Shown: one piece after another, positions 34,331-43,885 of the stretch
Numbering within the stretch: position 1 is the first letter of the stretch
How the letters are laid out: every line of letters begins with the position of its first letter
NCBI GenBank assembly: GCA_965243385.1
Contig: CBDEUV010000002.1
Span: forward strand, 124,001 to 188,000
Length of the DNA stretch: 64,000 nucleotides
Direction of reading: 5' to 3'
Origin: JANSYA01 sp965243385
GTDB taxonomy: Bacteria > Spirochaetota > Leptospiria > Leptospirales > Leptonemataceae
Notes under the pieces: generated by a model
Told to the model about the DNA's origin: nothing
The model's input: the letters and a program-made list of their open reading frames with translations, nothing else
Database searches by the model: none
Translations under genes and position numbers: made by a program

Positions 34331-34705
34331 ATGGCACGCAAGGCATTGATCATCGACGACGACCCGTCGATCGTTTCGTATCTACGCCAGATTCTAAATG
34401 CCGAAGGCTTCGCCGTCGCTACCGGCGGACGCGCCATCGAAGCGGTGAATCTATACGAACGGCTGAAGCCGGACGTGCTGCTGCTCGACATCAATATGCC
34501 GGGCTCCGACGGCTTCTTCGCTCTAAAACGTATCCGCTCGCGCACCCGCACCGCCGGTCACGAAGGCGTGATCATCATGGTTTCGGCCCGGGAGGGCATC
34601 GAAGATATCGACGAGGCGATTCGCCACGGCGCGAACGACTACCTGGTCAAGCCCGTGGATCGGGCGAGCCTGATGCAGAAGATTCGCAAACATCTGCGGA
34701 TCTGA
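34331..34705 (+). CDS. Stand-alone response-regulator receiver
   Basis: 124 residues, a single receiver domain with no output domain. The acidic pocket is LIIDDDPS, the phospho-acceptor Asp lies in VLLLDINMPGSDG, and the Ser/Thr and Lys switch residues are in IIMVSAREG and YLVKPVDR. All conserved positions are intact. The 79 bases upstream are AT-rich (TTACTTAATTTTGG...TACGATATATG) and probably contain its promoter. Partner kinases could be the hybrid kinase at 8556-11909 or the orphan ATPase at 45949-46800; this is not shown. Confidence 0.92.
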   Translation: MARKALIIDDDPSIVSYLRQILNAEGFAVATGGRAIEAVNLYERLKPDVLLLDINMPGSDGFFALKRIRSRTRTAGHEGVIIMVSAREGIEDIDEAIRHGANDYLVKPVDRASLMQKIRKHLRI

Positions 34706-34740
34706 TTCTAACGACGCAAACCCGCGCTCTCGCCGCCGGC

Positions 34741-35703
34741 TCAATTATCGATGCGAAAGTACGTATTGTGCAGCCCGACGCCGATTTCGTTCATGCGTTG
34801 CTGCAGCCCGTCCAGATATTCGTGCAGGCCGACCTGGAATACTTCTTTCACCTCGGTGTATTCCAGATCCGAGCGCAGACGCCCCAGACCCTTCTCGGGA
34901 TGATTGGCGAATCGGCGCTCGCCGGAACCCGTGATCTTCTGCAGCGATTCGGCCGCGCGCACGATACAAAACAGAATCGACCGCGGGAATTCCCGGTCGA
35001 AGATCAAAAACGAAACGAGAAAGCGCGGTTCGACCCGATCATAGACCCGGTTGTACATTTCGAAGGCGCTCGCCGACTTGAGCACCGACGACCACTGCAA
35101 AAGATCGAAAGACCGCCCCACGTCCTCGGCCCGGGGCAGAAGAATAAAATACTTCACGTCGAGCAGCCGGGTCGTCTGGTCGGCCCGCTCCAGCTGACGG
35201 CCGAGCATTCCGAAGTGCCAGCCTTCGCCGTGCGAAAGCGTCGCATCGAAAAGTCCGAAGTACAGATGGCTCATCTCTTTGATCATCGTGCAAAACGGCA
35301 GCGGATCCGCGAGCACTCCCGGCAGCCGGCCGGGGCTCATGGCTTCGCGCGATCTCAGATAGATTTCGTTGATCTGTTCCCAGATTTCCAGACTGAGCAT
35401 TTCGCGCACGGAACGCGCGTTTTCCCGCGCGCGATAGAGGCAGGAGCGAATCGACGACGGGTTCTCGCGGTCCTCGATCAAAAAACGCAGAACCTGTTCG
35501 CGATCGGAGATCTGTTCGTCGTACAGACGGTCAAACAGGTCCTGGTCGCCGGTCGTCGAGATCAGGGGACGCCACTGCTCGGCCATCCCGGGCGGCAAAT
35601 CCAGGGTCAGATTACGATTCGCGTCGATGAAACGCGCGTAGTTTTCCGCGCGCTCCAGATAGCGGTTCATCCAGTAGATCGAATCTGCGGCCCGGCTTAA
35701 CAC
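34741..35703 (-). CDS. Alpha-E domain protein (DUF403)
   Basis: 320 residues, all helical, with the family opening MLSRAADSIYWMNRYLERAENYARFID and later SIRSCLYRARENARSVREMLSLEIWEQINE and WHFGMLGRQLERADQTTRLLDVKY. The GTG start has GGAGAG upstream. It follows the ATP-grasp gene by 22 bases and is surely cotranscribed. Alpha-E proteins are non-catalytic by sequence but always occur with circularly permuted ATP-grasps, so they are thought to be required partners in peptide-type ligation. Confidence 0.93.
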   Translation of the reverse strand: MLSRAADSIYWMNRYLERAENYARFIDANRNLTLDLPPGMAEQWRPLISTTGDQDLFDRLYDEQISDREQVLRFLIEDRENPSSIRSCLYRARENARSVREMLSLEIWEQINEIYLRSREAMSPGRLPGVLADPLPFCTMIKEMSHLYFGLFDATLSHGEGWHFGMLGRQLERADQTTRLLDVKYFILLPRAEDVGRSFDLLQWSSVLKSASAFEMYNRVYDRVEPRFLVSFLIFDREFPRSILFCIVRAAESLQKITGSGERRFANHPEKGLGRLRSDLEYTEVKEVFQVGLHEYLDGLQQRMNEIGVGLHNTYFRIDN

Positions 35704-35725
35704 TGCTCTCCAATATCAGGGGCGT

Positions 35726-37189
35726 TCATCGCACTGGATCCCGCAAAACCCAGGTGTCTTTGCTGCCGCCGCCCTGGCTGGAGTTTACGACCAGGGATCC
35801 TTTTTTCAGAGCGACCCGGGTCAATCCTCCGGGAACGACGTGGGGTTCTTCACCGTACAGCAAGAACGGACGCAGGTCCACGTGCCGGCCTTCGATCGTG
35901 CCTTCCACGCCGTCCGTGCCATCCGGCCCGTCCACCAGGGTCGGCACCCGCGAAAGCGAAAGCGTCGGCTGCGCGATATAGTTGCGCGGATTGGAACGAA
36001 CGAGCGAACGAAAGTCTTCGCATTGTTCACGACTGGCGTGCGGACCGATCAGCATACCGTAGCCGCCCGCTTCGTTGGCGGCCTTAACCACCAGGCTTTC
36101 GATATTATCAATTACGAACTGACGATCCTTTTCGTCTTCGCAGACGTAGGTCGGCACGTTCGGCAGAAGTACGTCTTCGCCCAGATAGTACTTGATCATG
36201 CGTGGAACATAGGCGTAGATCACCTTATCGTCGGCGATGCCAGTTCCAGGCGCGTTGGCCAGGGCGACGCGGCCTTTGCTGTAGGCCTCGAAGAGGCCCG
36301 GCACGCCCAGCATCGAATCCGGACGAAAGACCCGCGGGTCGAGAAAGACGTCGTCAATGCGACGATAGATCACGTCGACCCGCTCGAATCCGCGGGTCGT
36401 GCGCATCTGCACGTATTCGTCGACGATGGCCAGATCTTTGCCTTCGACAAGCTGCACGCCCATCTGTCGCGCGAGAAACGAATGCTCGAAATAAGCCGAG
36501 TTATAGATTCCCGGCGTCAGGACCACGACCCGCGGCGATTCGCGCTCCGACATGCTCTGTAAGGTTTGCAGCAAACGCATGGGGTAGTCGTAGATCGGCC
36601 GCACACCCATTTCCGCGAAGAGTTCGCCGAAAGTACGTTTCATGCTCTCGCGGTTTTCGAGCATATAGGCGACCCCCGACGGGCAGCGTAGATTATCCTC
36701 CAGTACGTAAAACTCTCCGTCGTTGTGCCGGATCAAATCGGTGCCGGCGACGTGGGTCCAGACTCCCCGCGGCGGGCGCAGCCCCATGCATTCCCGCAAA
36801 AATCCGCGACTGCTCTCGAGCGTTTCGCGCGGCAACACACCGTCTTTTAGAATCTTCTGATCCGAATAGATGTCCTGAATAAACAGATTGAGGGCGACCG
36901 TGCGCTGCTTGAGGCCCCGTTCGATGCGATCCCAGTCCCGGGCTTCGACCACCCGCGGAATAATGTCGAAGGGCAAAATGCGCTCGAGGGCCTCTTCGCC
37001 CTGGTCGTACACGTTGAAGGTGATGCCCATACGATAGAAGGCGCGCTCGATGGCGTGTTTGCGACGCTGCAGATCGTGGGCCGAAAGCCGTCCCATGTTT
37101 TCGTGCAGATTGCGATAGCCCTCGCGAATTTGATTATCCGCTTCGAACATTTCATCGTAGTAAGTACCTACTTCATATTGCTGTAACAC
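35726..37189 (-). CDS. Circularly permuted ATP-grasp protein (DUF404/DUF407)
   Basis: 487 residues from GTG 37189, chosen because GGGAGGG lies just upstream; the frame extends to a TTG at 37255 without support. Family blocks are YDEMFEADNQIREGYRNL, ERAFYRMGITFNVYDQGEE, FYVLEDNLRCPSGVAYMLENR (the acidic metal-binding strand), RVVVLTPGIYNSAYFEHSFLAR, GLFEAYSKGRVALANAPGTG and LVVKAANEAGGYGMLIGP (the Lys and Gly-rich loop that bind ATP). It would activate a carboxylate as acyl phosphate and join it to an amine. It heads the operon with the alpha-E gene. Confidence 0.94.
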   Translation of the reverse strand: MLQQYEVGTYYDEMFEADNQIREGYRNLHENMGRLSAHDLQRRKHAIERAFYRMGITFNVYDQGEEALERILPFDIIPRVVEARDWDRIERGLKQRTVALNLFIQDIYSDQKILKDGVLPRETLESSRGFLRECMGLRPPRGVWTHVAGTDLIRHNDGEFYVLEDNLRCPSGVAYMLENRESMKRTFGELFAEMGVRPIYDYPMRLLQTLQSMSERESPRVVVLTPGIYNSAYFEHSFLARQMGVQLVEGKDLAIVDEYVQMRTTRGFERVDVIYRRIDDVFLDPRVFRPDSMLGVPGLFEAYSKGRVALANAPGTGIADDKVIYAYVPRMIKYYLGEDVLLPNVPTYVCEDEKDRQFVIDNIESLVVKAANEAGGYGMLIGPHASREQCEDFRSLVRSNPRNYIAQPTLSLSRVPTLVDGPDGTDGVEGTIEGRHVDLRPFLLYGEEPHVVPGGLTRVALKKGSLVVNSSQGGGSKDTWVLRDPVR

Positions 37190-37269
37190 GGGCCCTCCCG
37201 ACGATGGCCGCGTTTCGCAAGATGCGGTCACGACTTCGCCCGGGCTAAGTTGCAATATTCATACCATAG

Positions 37270-37281
37270 CTATCGCGATAG
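37270..37281. promoter_or_regulatory. 12-base palindrome in the divergent promoter region (37190-37571)
   Basis: CTATCGCGATAG is a perfect dyad about 80 bases upstream of the ATP-grasp start on the minus strand and 290 bases from the transglutaminase start on the plus strand. The 382-base region must hold promoters for both operons. It also has an A-run at about 37361-37369 followed by TGTAGATTTTTTCTACA, a small T-flanked hairpin (37375-37391). No gene is supported here. A shared regulator of the two operons is possible. Confidence 0.4.
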
Positions 37282-37571
37282 ACTCCTCCCAGGAGCGAAA
37301 CGGAGGGCCCCTGCATCCCTGCACGCCGTCGCGCAGTGATTAGTTTCATGGCAGCCGTTCAAAAAAAACACAGCGTGTAGATTTTTTCTACAGTCGCAAG
37401 CGGCGGAAGCGCGGCGTTCCGAAACGCGTTTTGTCCCGGGTCCCCGAAACGCGGATTAAACCGGCGGCTGTCGGGCCTACGACGCCGCGCGATTCCCGGA
37501 GCCGCGACCGATGCGCGGGCATAGATGTTGCTTTGAAATCGGGCAGAGCTGAGACAGAGCCCGCCCTCCCA

Positions 37572-40500
37572 ATGCCCACAAAAATCGCACTCCACCACAA
37601 ATCCAGCTACCGATACGAACGCCCCATCAGCCTCGGACCGCAGAGCATTCGCCTCCGACCCGCGGCGCATACCCGCAGTCGCATCCTGGCCTATAGCCTG
37701 ACGATCGAGCCGGAAAAACATTTCCTGAACTGGCAGCAGGACCCCGGCGGAAATTTCGTCGCCCGGGTCAGCGTTCCGGAGCGGACCCTCAGCTTCGGCG
37801 TCACCGTGGACCTGATCGCGGAGCTGCCGGCCGTGAACCCCTTCGATTTTTTCACGGAGGAGTATGCGCGCGAATTTCCATTCGAATACGATTCGGCGTT
37901 GCTCGGCGAACTCGCGCCGTTTCGCTCGTCCGGCGCGCCCGCCGGATCAGGTCTCTCCGAGTATCTGCGCGACGATCTCTTCGCGACCGCTCGCGCGCGC
38001 AATACGACCGAAACCATCGTCGCCGTAAACCAGCGGGTCGCGGCCGACGTTTCCTATTTAATTCGCATGGAACCGGGCGTGCAATCCCCCGAAGAGACTC
38101 TGGCGAAGGGCAGCGGTTCCTGTCGCGACTCGGCCTATCTGCTGGTGAGTATTCTACGCCACATGGGTTTCGCCGCCCGATTTGTCTCGGGCTATTTGAT
38201 TCAGCTGACGACCGACGCGCATACCGCCGCGACTCTCGCGGAGCTGCATCCCGAAGCGCCACGCGGCCCTGAATCGGATTTCACGGACCTGCACGCCTGG
38301 GCCGAAGTATTTGTACCCGGGGCCGGCTGGCTGGGACTGGACGCGACTTCGGGCCTGCTGACCGGCGAAGGCCATATTCCCCTGGCCGCTGTTTCCGAAC
38401 CGCCGAACGCCGCCCCCATTTCCGGGACGGCTGAAGTATGCGAAACCGAATTTGATTTTGAGATGTCGCTACGAAGACTGAGCAGCGCGCCGCCCGATCA
38501 ATCGTTGTCTGTTCGCTCCGACTCGAAGCAGTCCTCGGCCGCAGAGACCGGCGGGACCGCGCCCTGGGCCAGAGATACCGCGGCCCGGCTCTTTCGCAGC
38601 GAAACTCCGGCCGGCTCTGGAGCAAACGCGACGCCTGGAGCACTCGCAGGCGAGAAGGCAGGCGAAGACACATCCGGAGCAAAGCTCGAAGCGCAACTGG
38701 ACCTCGTGATGGAACAGGTCGATCGCGACCTGGCGGCGCGGGGGCTGCGGCTGACGATGGGCGGCGAACCGACCTTCGTGCACTACGACAATCCCGAAGC
38801 GCCGGAATGGAACCTGGCGGCCATGGGCGGCGATAAACGGGAACTCGCCGCGCGATTGACCTATCGCCTGGGCGCCGCTTTCGCTCCTGGCGGCGTATAT
38901 TATCACGGCCAGGGCAAATGGTATCCCGGCGAGGAGCTCCCGCGGTGGGCGCTGGGCGTTTTCTTTCGGGTCGACGGCCGACCGCTGTGGCGCCATCCGC
39001 AGTACCTCGCCCGCGAAGGCGATGCGCAGAAACCCGGCGAAGCGCCCGACCAGAAATCCGCGCGCGGCTTTATCGAAGCGCTCGCGCGCAATCTCGGCGC
39101 CGCGCAAGAAGCGATTCGTCCGGCGTTCGAAGATCCCTATTTTCGCCTGTGGGAAGCCGGCGGGGCTTTCGATCCCACGGGAGCGCAGCCGAAAAGATTG
39201 CGTGAACTCTTCGATACGACCCGCAGCACGGTCGCCGCCTGCGTTCTGCCTCTGCAGCCGAATCCAGCGCGTTCGTTCGCGGCCGGCGACATAGATCCGG
39301 ACGAAAACGAAAATCCTGCGCCGGATTGGCTCACCTGTCGTTGGGCCTTCCGGCGCGGCGGTCTGTATTTAATTCCAGGCGATTCGCCGGCAGGCTATCG
39401 TCTGCCGCTCAATCGTATTCCCCATCATCAAGCTCCAGGCTACGAAGTGCCGGACGAAAACGATCCGATTCAGTTCGGCCTTTCCGAATTCGAGGCTGCA
39501 GCCGCGGCGAAGCGCGGGCCCGGGGAGACTTCCACGACCGGTGCAGGCGAAGCCCCGGGCGCCGCTGCGAGTGTCACTCAGCCCGACACGCGCAACGCAG
39601 GCGAAAACGAAAGCGATGATCTTGCGCGGCGCATCGCCCGGCGCGCGAAAGGCAATGCGGCTGCACCCGCGGAGTTCATTTTCCAGACCGCGCTGACCGT
39701 GGAAGTGCGCGAAGACCGCTTACGCGTTTTTTTGCCTCCGCTCACCAGGCTCGAAGCATACTGCGATTTGATCGCGTCGATCGAAGCGACCGCTGTGCAG
39801 CTGGACCAGCCCGTGATCCTGGAAGGTTATCCGCCGCCCGTCGATCCGCGTCTGAACCGTTTAATGGTAACGCCGGATCCCGGGGTCATCGAGGTCAACG
39901 TGCACCCCGCGCGTTCCTGGCAGGAGTTGAAAACCATAACGCATACGCTCTATCGATGCGCCCGCGAAGAACGGCTGATCGCCGAAAAATTTCAAAACGA
40001 CGGCCGGCCGATGGGCACCGGCGGCGGCAATCATATCACCCTGGGCGGGCGCACGCCGGGGGATTCCCCCTTTTTGTTGCGGCCGGATCTGCTCCGCAGC
40101 ATGATCACCTACTGGCAGCACCATCCATCGCTTTCGTATCTCTTCGCGGGGCTCTTCGTGGGGCCCACCAGTCAGGCGCCGCGCATCGACGAAGCCCGCC
40201 ACGAAGCGCTCTACGATCTGGAGCTGGCCTTCGCGAGCTTCGCGCCCTTTCAGTTTTCGCCGGCCGCGGCCGAAGCGCCTTCCGGACCCTTCCCGATGCA
40301 GGCGTCGCAGCTGTGGCTCATCGATCGACTGTTGCGCAACGTACTCGTGGATCTCACGGGCAACACGCATCGTTCCGAGTTCTGCATCGATAAGCTCTTT
40401 CCCGGCGAAAACCTGGCGACCCGCCTGGGGCTCGTCGAACTGCGGGCCTTCGAAATGCCGCGGGGCCCGGATTCGTATTTAAGCGTCATCGCGCTGATTC

Positions 40501-41276
40501 GCGCTTTAGTCGCCCGCTTCGCCCGGAAGCCCTACCACGAAGATTTGATTCGCTGGGGCACGCATCTGCACGATCGTTTTATGTTGCCCTACTATCTCTG
40601 GCGCGATTTCGCCGCCGTGATCGCCGACCTGAAAGATCACGGCTACGCCTTTCGCCTGGCTGAATGCTTTGCGGACGCGTTCGAGTTTCGCTTTCCGCTC
40701 TACGGTGAAACGCGCATCGAAAGTGTAGAACTGGAGCTGCGCGCGGCGATGGAACCCTGGCCGGTACTCGGCGAAACCAGCGTGGCGGGCGGCACTTCCC
40801 GTCCGGTCGATGCGGCTCTCGAACGCCTGCAGGTACGCGTGCAGGGTTTTGATCCAGCCCGGCACACTCTCAGCTGCAACGGCGCGGCGGTTCCGCTGCA
40901 GACGACGGACATCCCTGGGGACTACGTGGCCGGAGTACGCTTCAAGGCCTGGGCGCCGCCCAATACGCTGCATCCGCTCGCGCCCGCGCACTCCCGGTTG
41001 GTCTTCGACCTGCTGGACAATCGCAGTCGGCGATCCCTGGGGGGCTGCACCTATCACGTATCGCATCCCGGCGGGCGGGCCTACGACGGGCGGCCGGTGA
41101 ACGGCGTGGAAGCCGAGGCGCGGCGGCAGGCCCGCTTTGAACACATCGGACACACCGGAGGCGACTTGACAGCCGTCCCGCGCCCGCGCATTCATCCGGA
41201 ATACCCGGTCACGCTCGATCTGCGGGAATCGCCAGGCGTCGCCGGCGAAAGCGAGCGGGACAGCGCATCGACATGA
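37572..41276 (+). CDS. Transglutaminase-like protease fused to DUF2126
   Basis: 1,234 residues from ATG 37572 (MPTKIALHHKSSYRYERP), the usual start of the family; the frame is open from 37431. An N-terminal beta-sandwich precedes a transglutaminase core with Cys in KGSGSCRDSAYLLVSILRHM (near 182), His in DLHAWAEVFVPGAGW (near 240) and Asp in GLDATSG (near 256). A variable linker (310-400) leads to the very long DUF2126 domain, starting RGLRLTMGGEPTFVHYDNPE and containing GRTPGDSPFLLRPDLLRSM and LFVGPTSQAPRIDE. The core is probably a peptidase or amidase. The last codons overlap the next gene (ATGA). Confidence 0.93.
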   Translation: MPTKIALHHKSSYRYERPISLGPQSIRLRPAAHTRSRILAYSLTIEPEKHFLNWQQDPGGNFVARVSVPERTLSFGVTVDLIAELPAVNPFDFFTEEYAREFPFEYDSALLGELAPFRSSGAPAGSGLSEYLRDDLFATARARNTTETIVAVNQRVAADVSYLIRMEPGVQSPEETLAKGSGSCRDSAYLLVSILRHMGFAARFVSGYLIQLTTDAHTAATLAELHPEAPRGPESDFTDLHAWAEVFVPGAGWLGLDATSGLLTGEGHIPLAAVSEPPNAAPISGTAEVCETEFDFEMSLRRLSSAPPDQSLSVRSDSKQSSAAETGGTAPWARDTAARLFRSETPAGSGANATPGALAGEKAGEDTSGAKLEAQLDLVMEQVDRDLAARGLRLTMGGEPTFVHYDNPEAPEWNLAAMGGDKRELAARLTYRLGAAFAPGGVYYHGQGKWYPGEELPRWALGVFFRVDGRPLWRHPQYLAREGDAQKPGEAPDQKSARGFIEALARNLGAAQEAIRPAFEDPYFRLWEAGGAFDPTGAQPKRLRELFDTTRSTVAACVLPLQPNPARSFAAGDIDPDENENPAPDWLTCRWAFRRGGLYLIPGDSPAGYRLPLNRIPHHQAPGYEVPDENDPIQFGLSEFEAAAAAKRGPGETSTTGAGEAPGAAASVTQPDTRNAGENESDDLARRIARRAKGNAAAPAEFIFQTALTVEVREDRLRVFLPPLTRLEAYCDLIASIEATAVQLDQPVILEGYPPPVDPRLNRLMVTPDPGVIEVNVHPARSWQELKTITHTLYRCAREERLIAEKFQNDGRPMGTGGGNHITLGGRTPGDSPFLLRPDLLRSMITYWQHHPSLSYLFAGLFVGPTSQAPRIDEARHEALYDLELAFASFAPFQFSPAAAEAPSGPFPMQASQLWLIDRLLRNVLVDLTGNTHRSEFCIDKLFPGENLATRLGLVELRAFEMPRGPDSYLSVIALIRALVARFARKPYHEDLIRWGTHLHDRFMLPYYLWRDFAAVIADLKDHGYAFRLAECFADAFEFRFPLYGETRIESVELELRAAMEPWPVLGETSVAGGTSRPVDAALERLQVRVQGFDPARHTLSCNGAAVPLQTTDIPGDYVAGVRFKAWAPPNTLHPLAPAHSRLVFDLLDNRSRRSLGGCTYHVSHPGGRAYDGRPVNGVEAEARRQARFEHIGHTGGDLTAVPRPRIHPEYPVTLDLRESPGVAGESERDSAST

Positions 41277-43885
41277 ATTCGACGGCGGTCGCCTACAACG
41301 AGGTTTTCGAGCAGCCCGGCCGCCCCCGGCCCCACTGGCAGACGCTCACCCATTCGCTTACGCAGATGGGTTGGGACGAGCTGAATGCGCGCCGCCTGGA
41401 CGCGGCCCGTCTGCTCCGACGCAACGGCGTCACGTACAACGTTTACGCCGACAGCGACACTCACGGGCAGAGCGGAGCGCCGCCGGCGCTGGACTCCGGC
41501 GAAGAGCCGGGCCCCGCCGAACCGCCGGAACATCCCTGGAAACTGGATCCCATTCCGCTGGTGATCGACAGCGCCGAATGGGCCCGGGTCGAAACGGCCC
41601 TGGTCCAGCGCGGCCGCCTGCTGGATTTGATCCTGCGGGATTTGTACGGACCAGGGGAGTTGTTGCGGCAGGGGCTGATTCCGCCCGCGGCGATCTACAG
41701 CCATCCCGGCTTTCTGCGGCCCTGCGCCGGTATGCTTCCCGGTCCCGGCCCGCTGATCACCGTGGCCTCGGACCTCGCCCGTTCTACCGACGGCGGCTTC
41801 CTGGTCGTTTCCGATCGGGCCCAGGCGCCTTCGGGTGCCGGTTACGCGCTGGAAAATAGAATGGTGCTGTCCAGGACGTTGCCGGATCTGTATCGCGACG
41901 CTGGAGTCAGTCGGCTGGCGGTCTATTTTCGCACGCTCCGGGAGACTCTATCCGCGCTCGCGCCGCTGCCCGAACGTTCGAACGATCCGCGCATCGTGGT
42001 GCTCACCCCGGGACCCGGCAACGAAACCTATTTTGAGCACGCCTTTCTGGCCAGCTATCTCGGCTATACCCTCGTGGAAGGCAGCGACCTGACTGTTCGC
42101 GGCGGCCGGGTCTGGATCCAGACGCTCGAAGGCCTGGAACCGGTCGACGTACTCCTGCGCCGCATGGACGACGCCTTTCTGGATCCCCTCGAACTCAAAC
42201 CGGATTCGCTGCTGGGCACGCCGGGCCTCTTGCAGGCGATTCGCATGCGCCAGGTGGCCGCCGCGAATCCGCCGGGCAGCGGCGTCCTGGATAATCCGGC
42301 TCTATTGCCGTACCTGCCCTCGGTTTGCAAACATTTGCTCGGCGAAAGCTTGTTGATGGACTCGGCGCCGACGTACTGGTGTGGAGATCCCGTCCAGCGC
42401 CGGCACGTACTTGAAAATTTTTCAAAGCTGATCGTTAAGTCGACCTTTCCCAAACACGGCGGGCGATCCTATCTACCGGAACGTATGTCGCAGGCCGCGC
42501 GCGAAGCCCTGCGCGCCGACATCGAACGGCGGCCCTATCATTACGCGGGCCAGGAGCAGGTGGCCCTTTCGAATTTGCCCTGCCTTACGGATTCTTCGCG
42601 GCCGGGACCGGACGATCGTTTTCAGCCGGAGAACCTGGAACGCCGGCCGATGATTTTGCGCACCTTCCTGCTCGCCCGCCTTGCCGGAACGTCGGGCAAA
42701 ATTGATCGCTCGGGCCCGGAGGCGGCATCCGCGAATGCCGAAGCGGACTTTATCGTGATGCCGGGCGGACTCACGCGGGTTTCGAACGATACCGTCAATC
42801 CGATCATTTCGAACCAGCGCGGCGGCGTGGCCAAGGATACCTGGGTCGTCGACGGCGGCGCAGGAGGGCCGGAAGTCGCGCTACTGCGCACGCCCGGCGG
42901 GCCGGTTATACTCTCGCGCCATAACGGGGACGTGGCCGCCCGGGTCGCGGACAATCTCTTCTGGCTCGGCCGCTATCTGGAACGTTCCGACACGATGGTC
43001 CGGGTGTTGCGCGAAATCTATCGCACGCTGCTCGATGAGCCGCTGACGCCGATCACCGGACCGACCCGGGCGCTGCTGGAAATACTCACGCATCTGACTA
43101 CGGTCTACCCTGGTTTCCTGGATGCGGCGCGCCGGGCGCAGCCGGAACGCGAGCTGGCGGCGCTGGTATACGAAGCGCAACGCCGGGGCGGACTGATCTT
43201 TAATCTGCGCGCCGCTCTGAGCGCCGGGCGACGCGTCCGCGACCGGCTGTCCGAAGATGCCTGGCGCGTGCTCAATACGACCGACGCTCCGTTCGCCCAG
43301 CCGGCGGGTCCCGAACGTACGTTGCGTCGACTGGAGAACCTGGCAATGCGGCTCGCGGCGTTCGCGGGCATCGCGGAGGAAACCATCAATCACGGCCACG
43401 GCTGGCGTTTTCTGCAATGCGGTCGGCGGGTCGAACGCGCGATTGGAAGCCTCTCGATTTTACGCTCCATCTTTTCGTCGGAGGTTCCGGCGGACGAAAG
43501 CCTCTTCGAAGTACTGCTGTATATGAAGGACAGTCTGCGACTGTATCGTCGCCGCTACCAGGGCCGGCGAGTCGAGCGCGAGGCGGCCCTCGACGTCCTG
43601 CTCCTGGACGAAGGACATCCGCAGTCGGTCGGTTATCAAATCAAGGCGCTGAATGCAATCGCCGCGGATCTGCCCGACGTCGGCCGCGGTCGCGGGCGCA
43701 GCGAACGATTGATGCTCGAAACCCAGTCCATGCTCCGGCTCACCGAAATCGCGGCGTTCTCCAGCGCTGAAGATCCGGCGGAATTGCTGGCCCGCCTGAG
43801 CGCCAATCTCTATCAGTTTTCGGAATTTCTGACCGAAGACTATCTCAGGCCGGGCGACGAACAGCAATCGGTGCAGGCGTCATGA
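41273..43885 (+). CDS. Fused circularly permuted ATP-grasp and alpha-E protein
   Basis: 870 residues. Residues 1-540 are a second circularly permuted ATP-grasp (SDRAQAPSGAGYALENRMVL, RIVVLTPGPGNETYFEHAFLA, GLLQAIRMRQVAAANPPGSG, KLIVKSTFPKHGGRSYLPE). Residues 550-870 are an alpha-E domain (DNLFWLGRYLERSDTMVRVLREI, ETINHGHGWRFLQCGRRVERA). So the pair that is two genes in the divergent operon is one chain here. The Glu/Asp-x-Asn metal strand (VLEDNLR in the other copy) reads LVVSDRAQAP here, so it may have lost a metal ligand. It overlaps both neighbours by four bases. Confidence 0.93.
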   Translation: MNSTAVAYNEVFEQPGRPRPHWQTLTHSLTQMGWDELNARRLDAARLLRRNGVTYNVYADSDTHGQSGAPPALDSGEEPGPAEPPEHPWKLDPIPLVIDSAEWARVETALVQRGRLLDLILRDLYGPGELLRQGLIPPAAIYSHPGFLRPCAGMLPGPGPLITVASDLARSTDGGFLVVSDRAQAPSGAGYALENRMVLSRTLPDLYRDAGVSRLAVYFRTLRETLSALAPLPERSNDPRIVVLTPGPGNETYFEHAFLASYLGYTLVEGSDLTVRGGRVWIQTLEGLEPVDVLLRRMDDAFLDPLELKPDSLLGTPGLLQAIRMRQVAAANPPGSGVLDNPALLPYLPSVCKHLLGESLLMDSAPTYWCGDPVQRRHVLENFSKLIVKSTFPKHGGRSYLPERMSQAAREALRADIERRPYHYAGQEQVALSNLPCLTDSSRPGPDDRFQPENLERRPMILRTFLLARLAGTSGKIDRSGPEAASANAEADFIVMPGGLTRVSNDTVNPIISNQRGGVAKDTWVVDGGAGGPEVALLRTPGGPVILSRHNGDVAARVADNLFWLGRYLERSDTMVRVLREIYRTLLDEPLTPITGPTRALLEILTHLTTVYPGFLDAARRAQPERELAALVYEAQRRGGLIFNLRAALSAGRRVRDRLSEDAWRVLNTTDAPFAQPAGPERTLRRLENLAMRLAAFAGIAEETINHGHGWRFLQCGRRVERAIGSLSILRSIFSSEVPADESLFEVLLYMKDSLRLYRRRYQGRRVEREAALDVLLLDEGHPQSVGYQIKALNAIAADLPDVGRGRGRSERLMLETQSMLRLTEIAAFSSAEDPAELLARLSANLYQFSEFLTEDYLRPGDEQQSVQAS

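Noticed and set aside
38469..39107. Minus-strand 212-codon open frame opposite the transglutaminase-DUF2126 gene
   Set aside because: Antisense to a firmly identified protein, no start signal, no recognisable motif.
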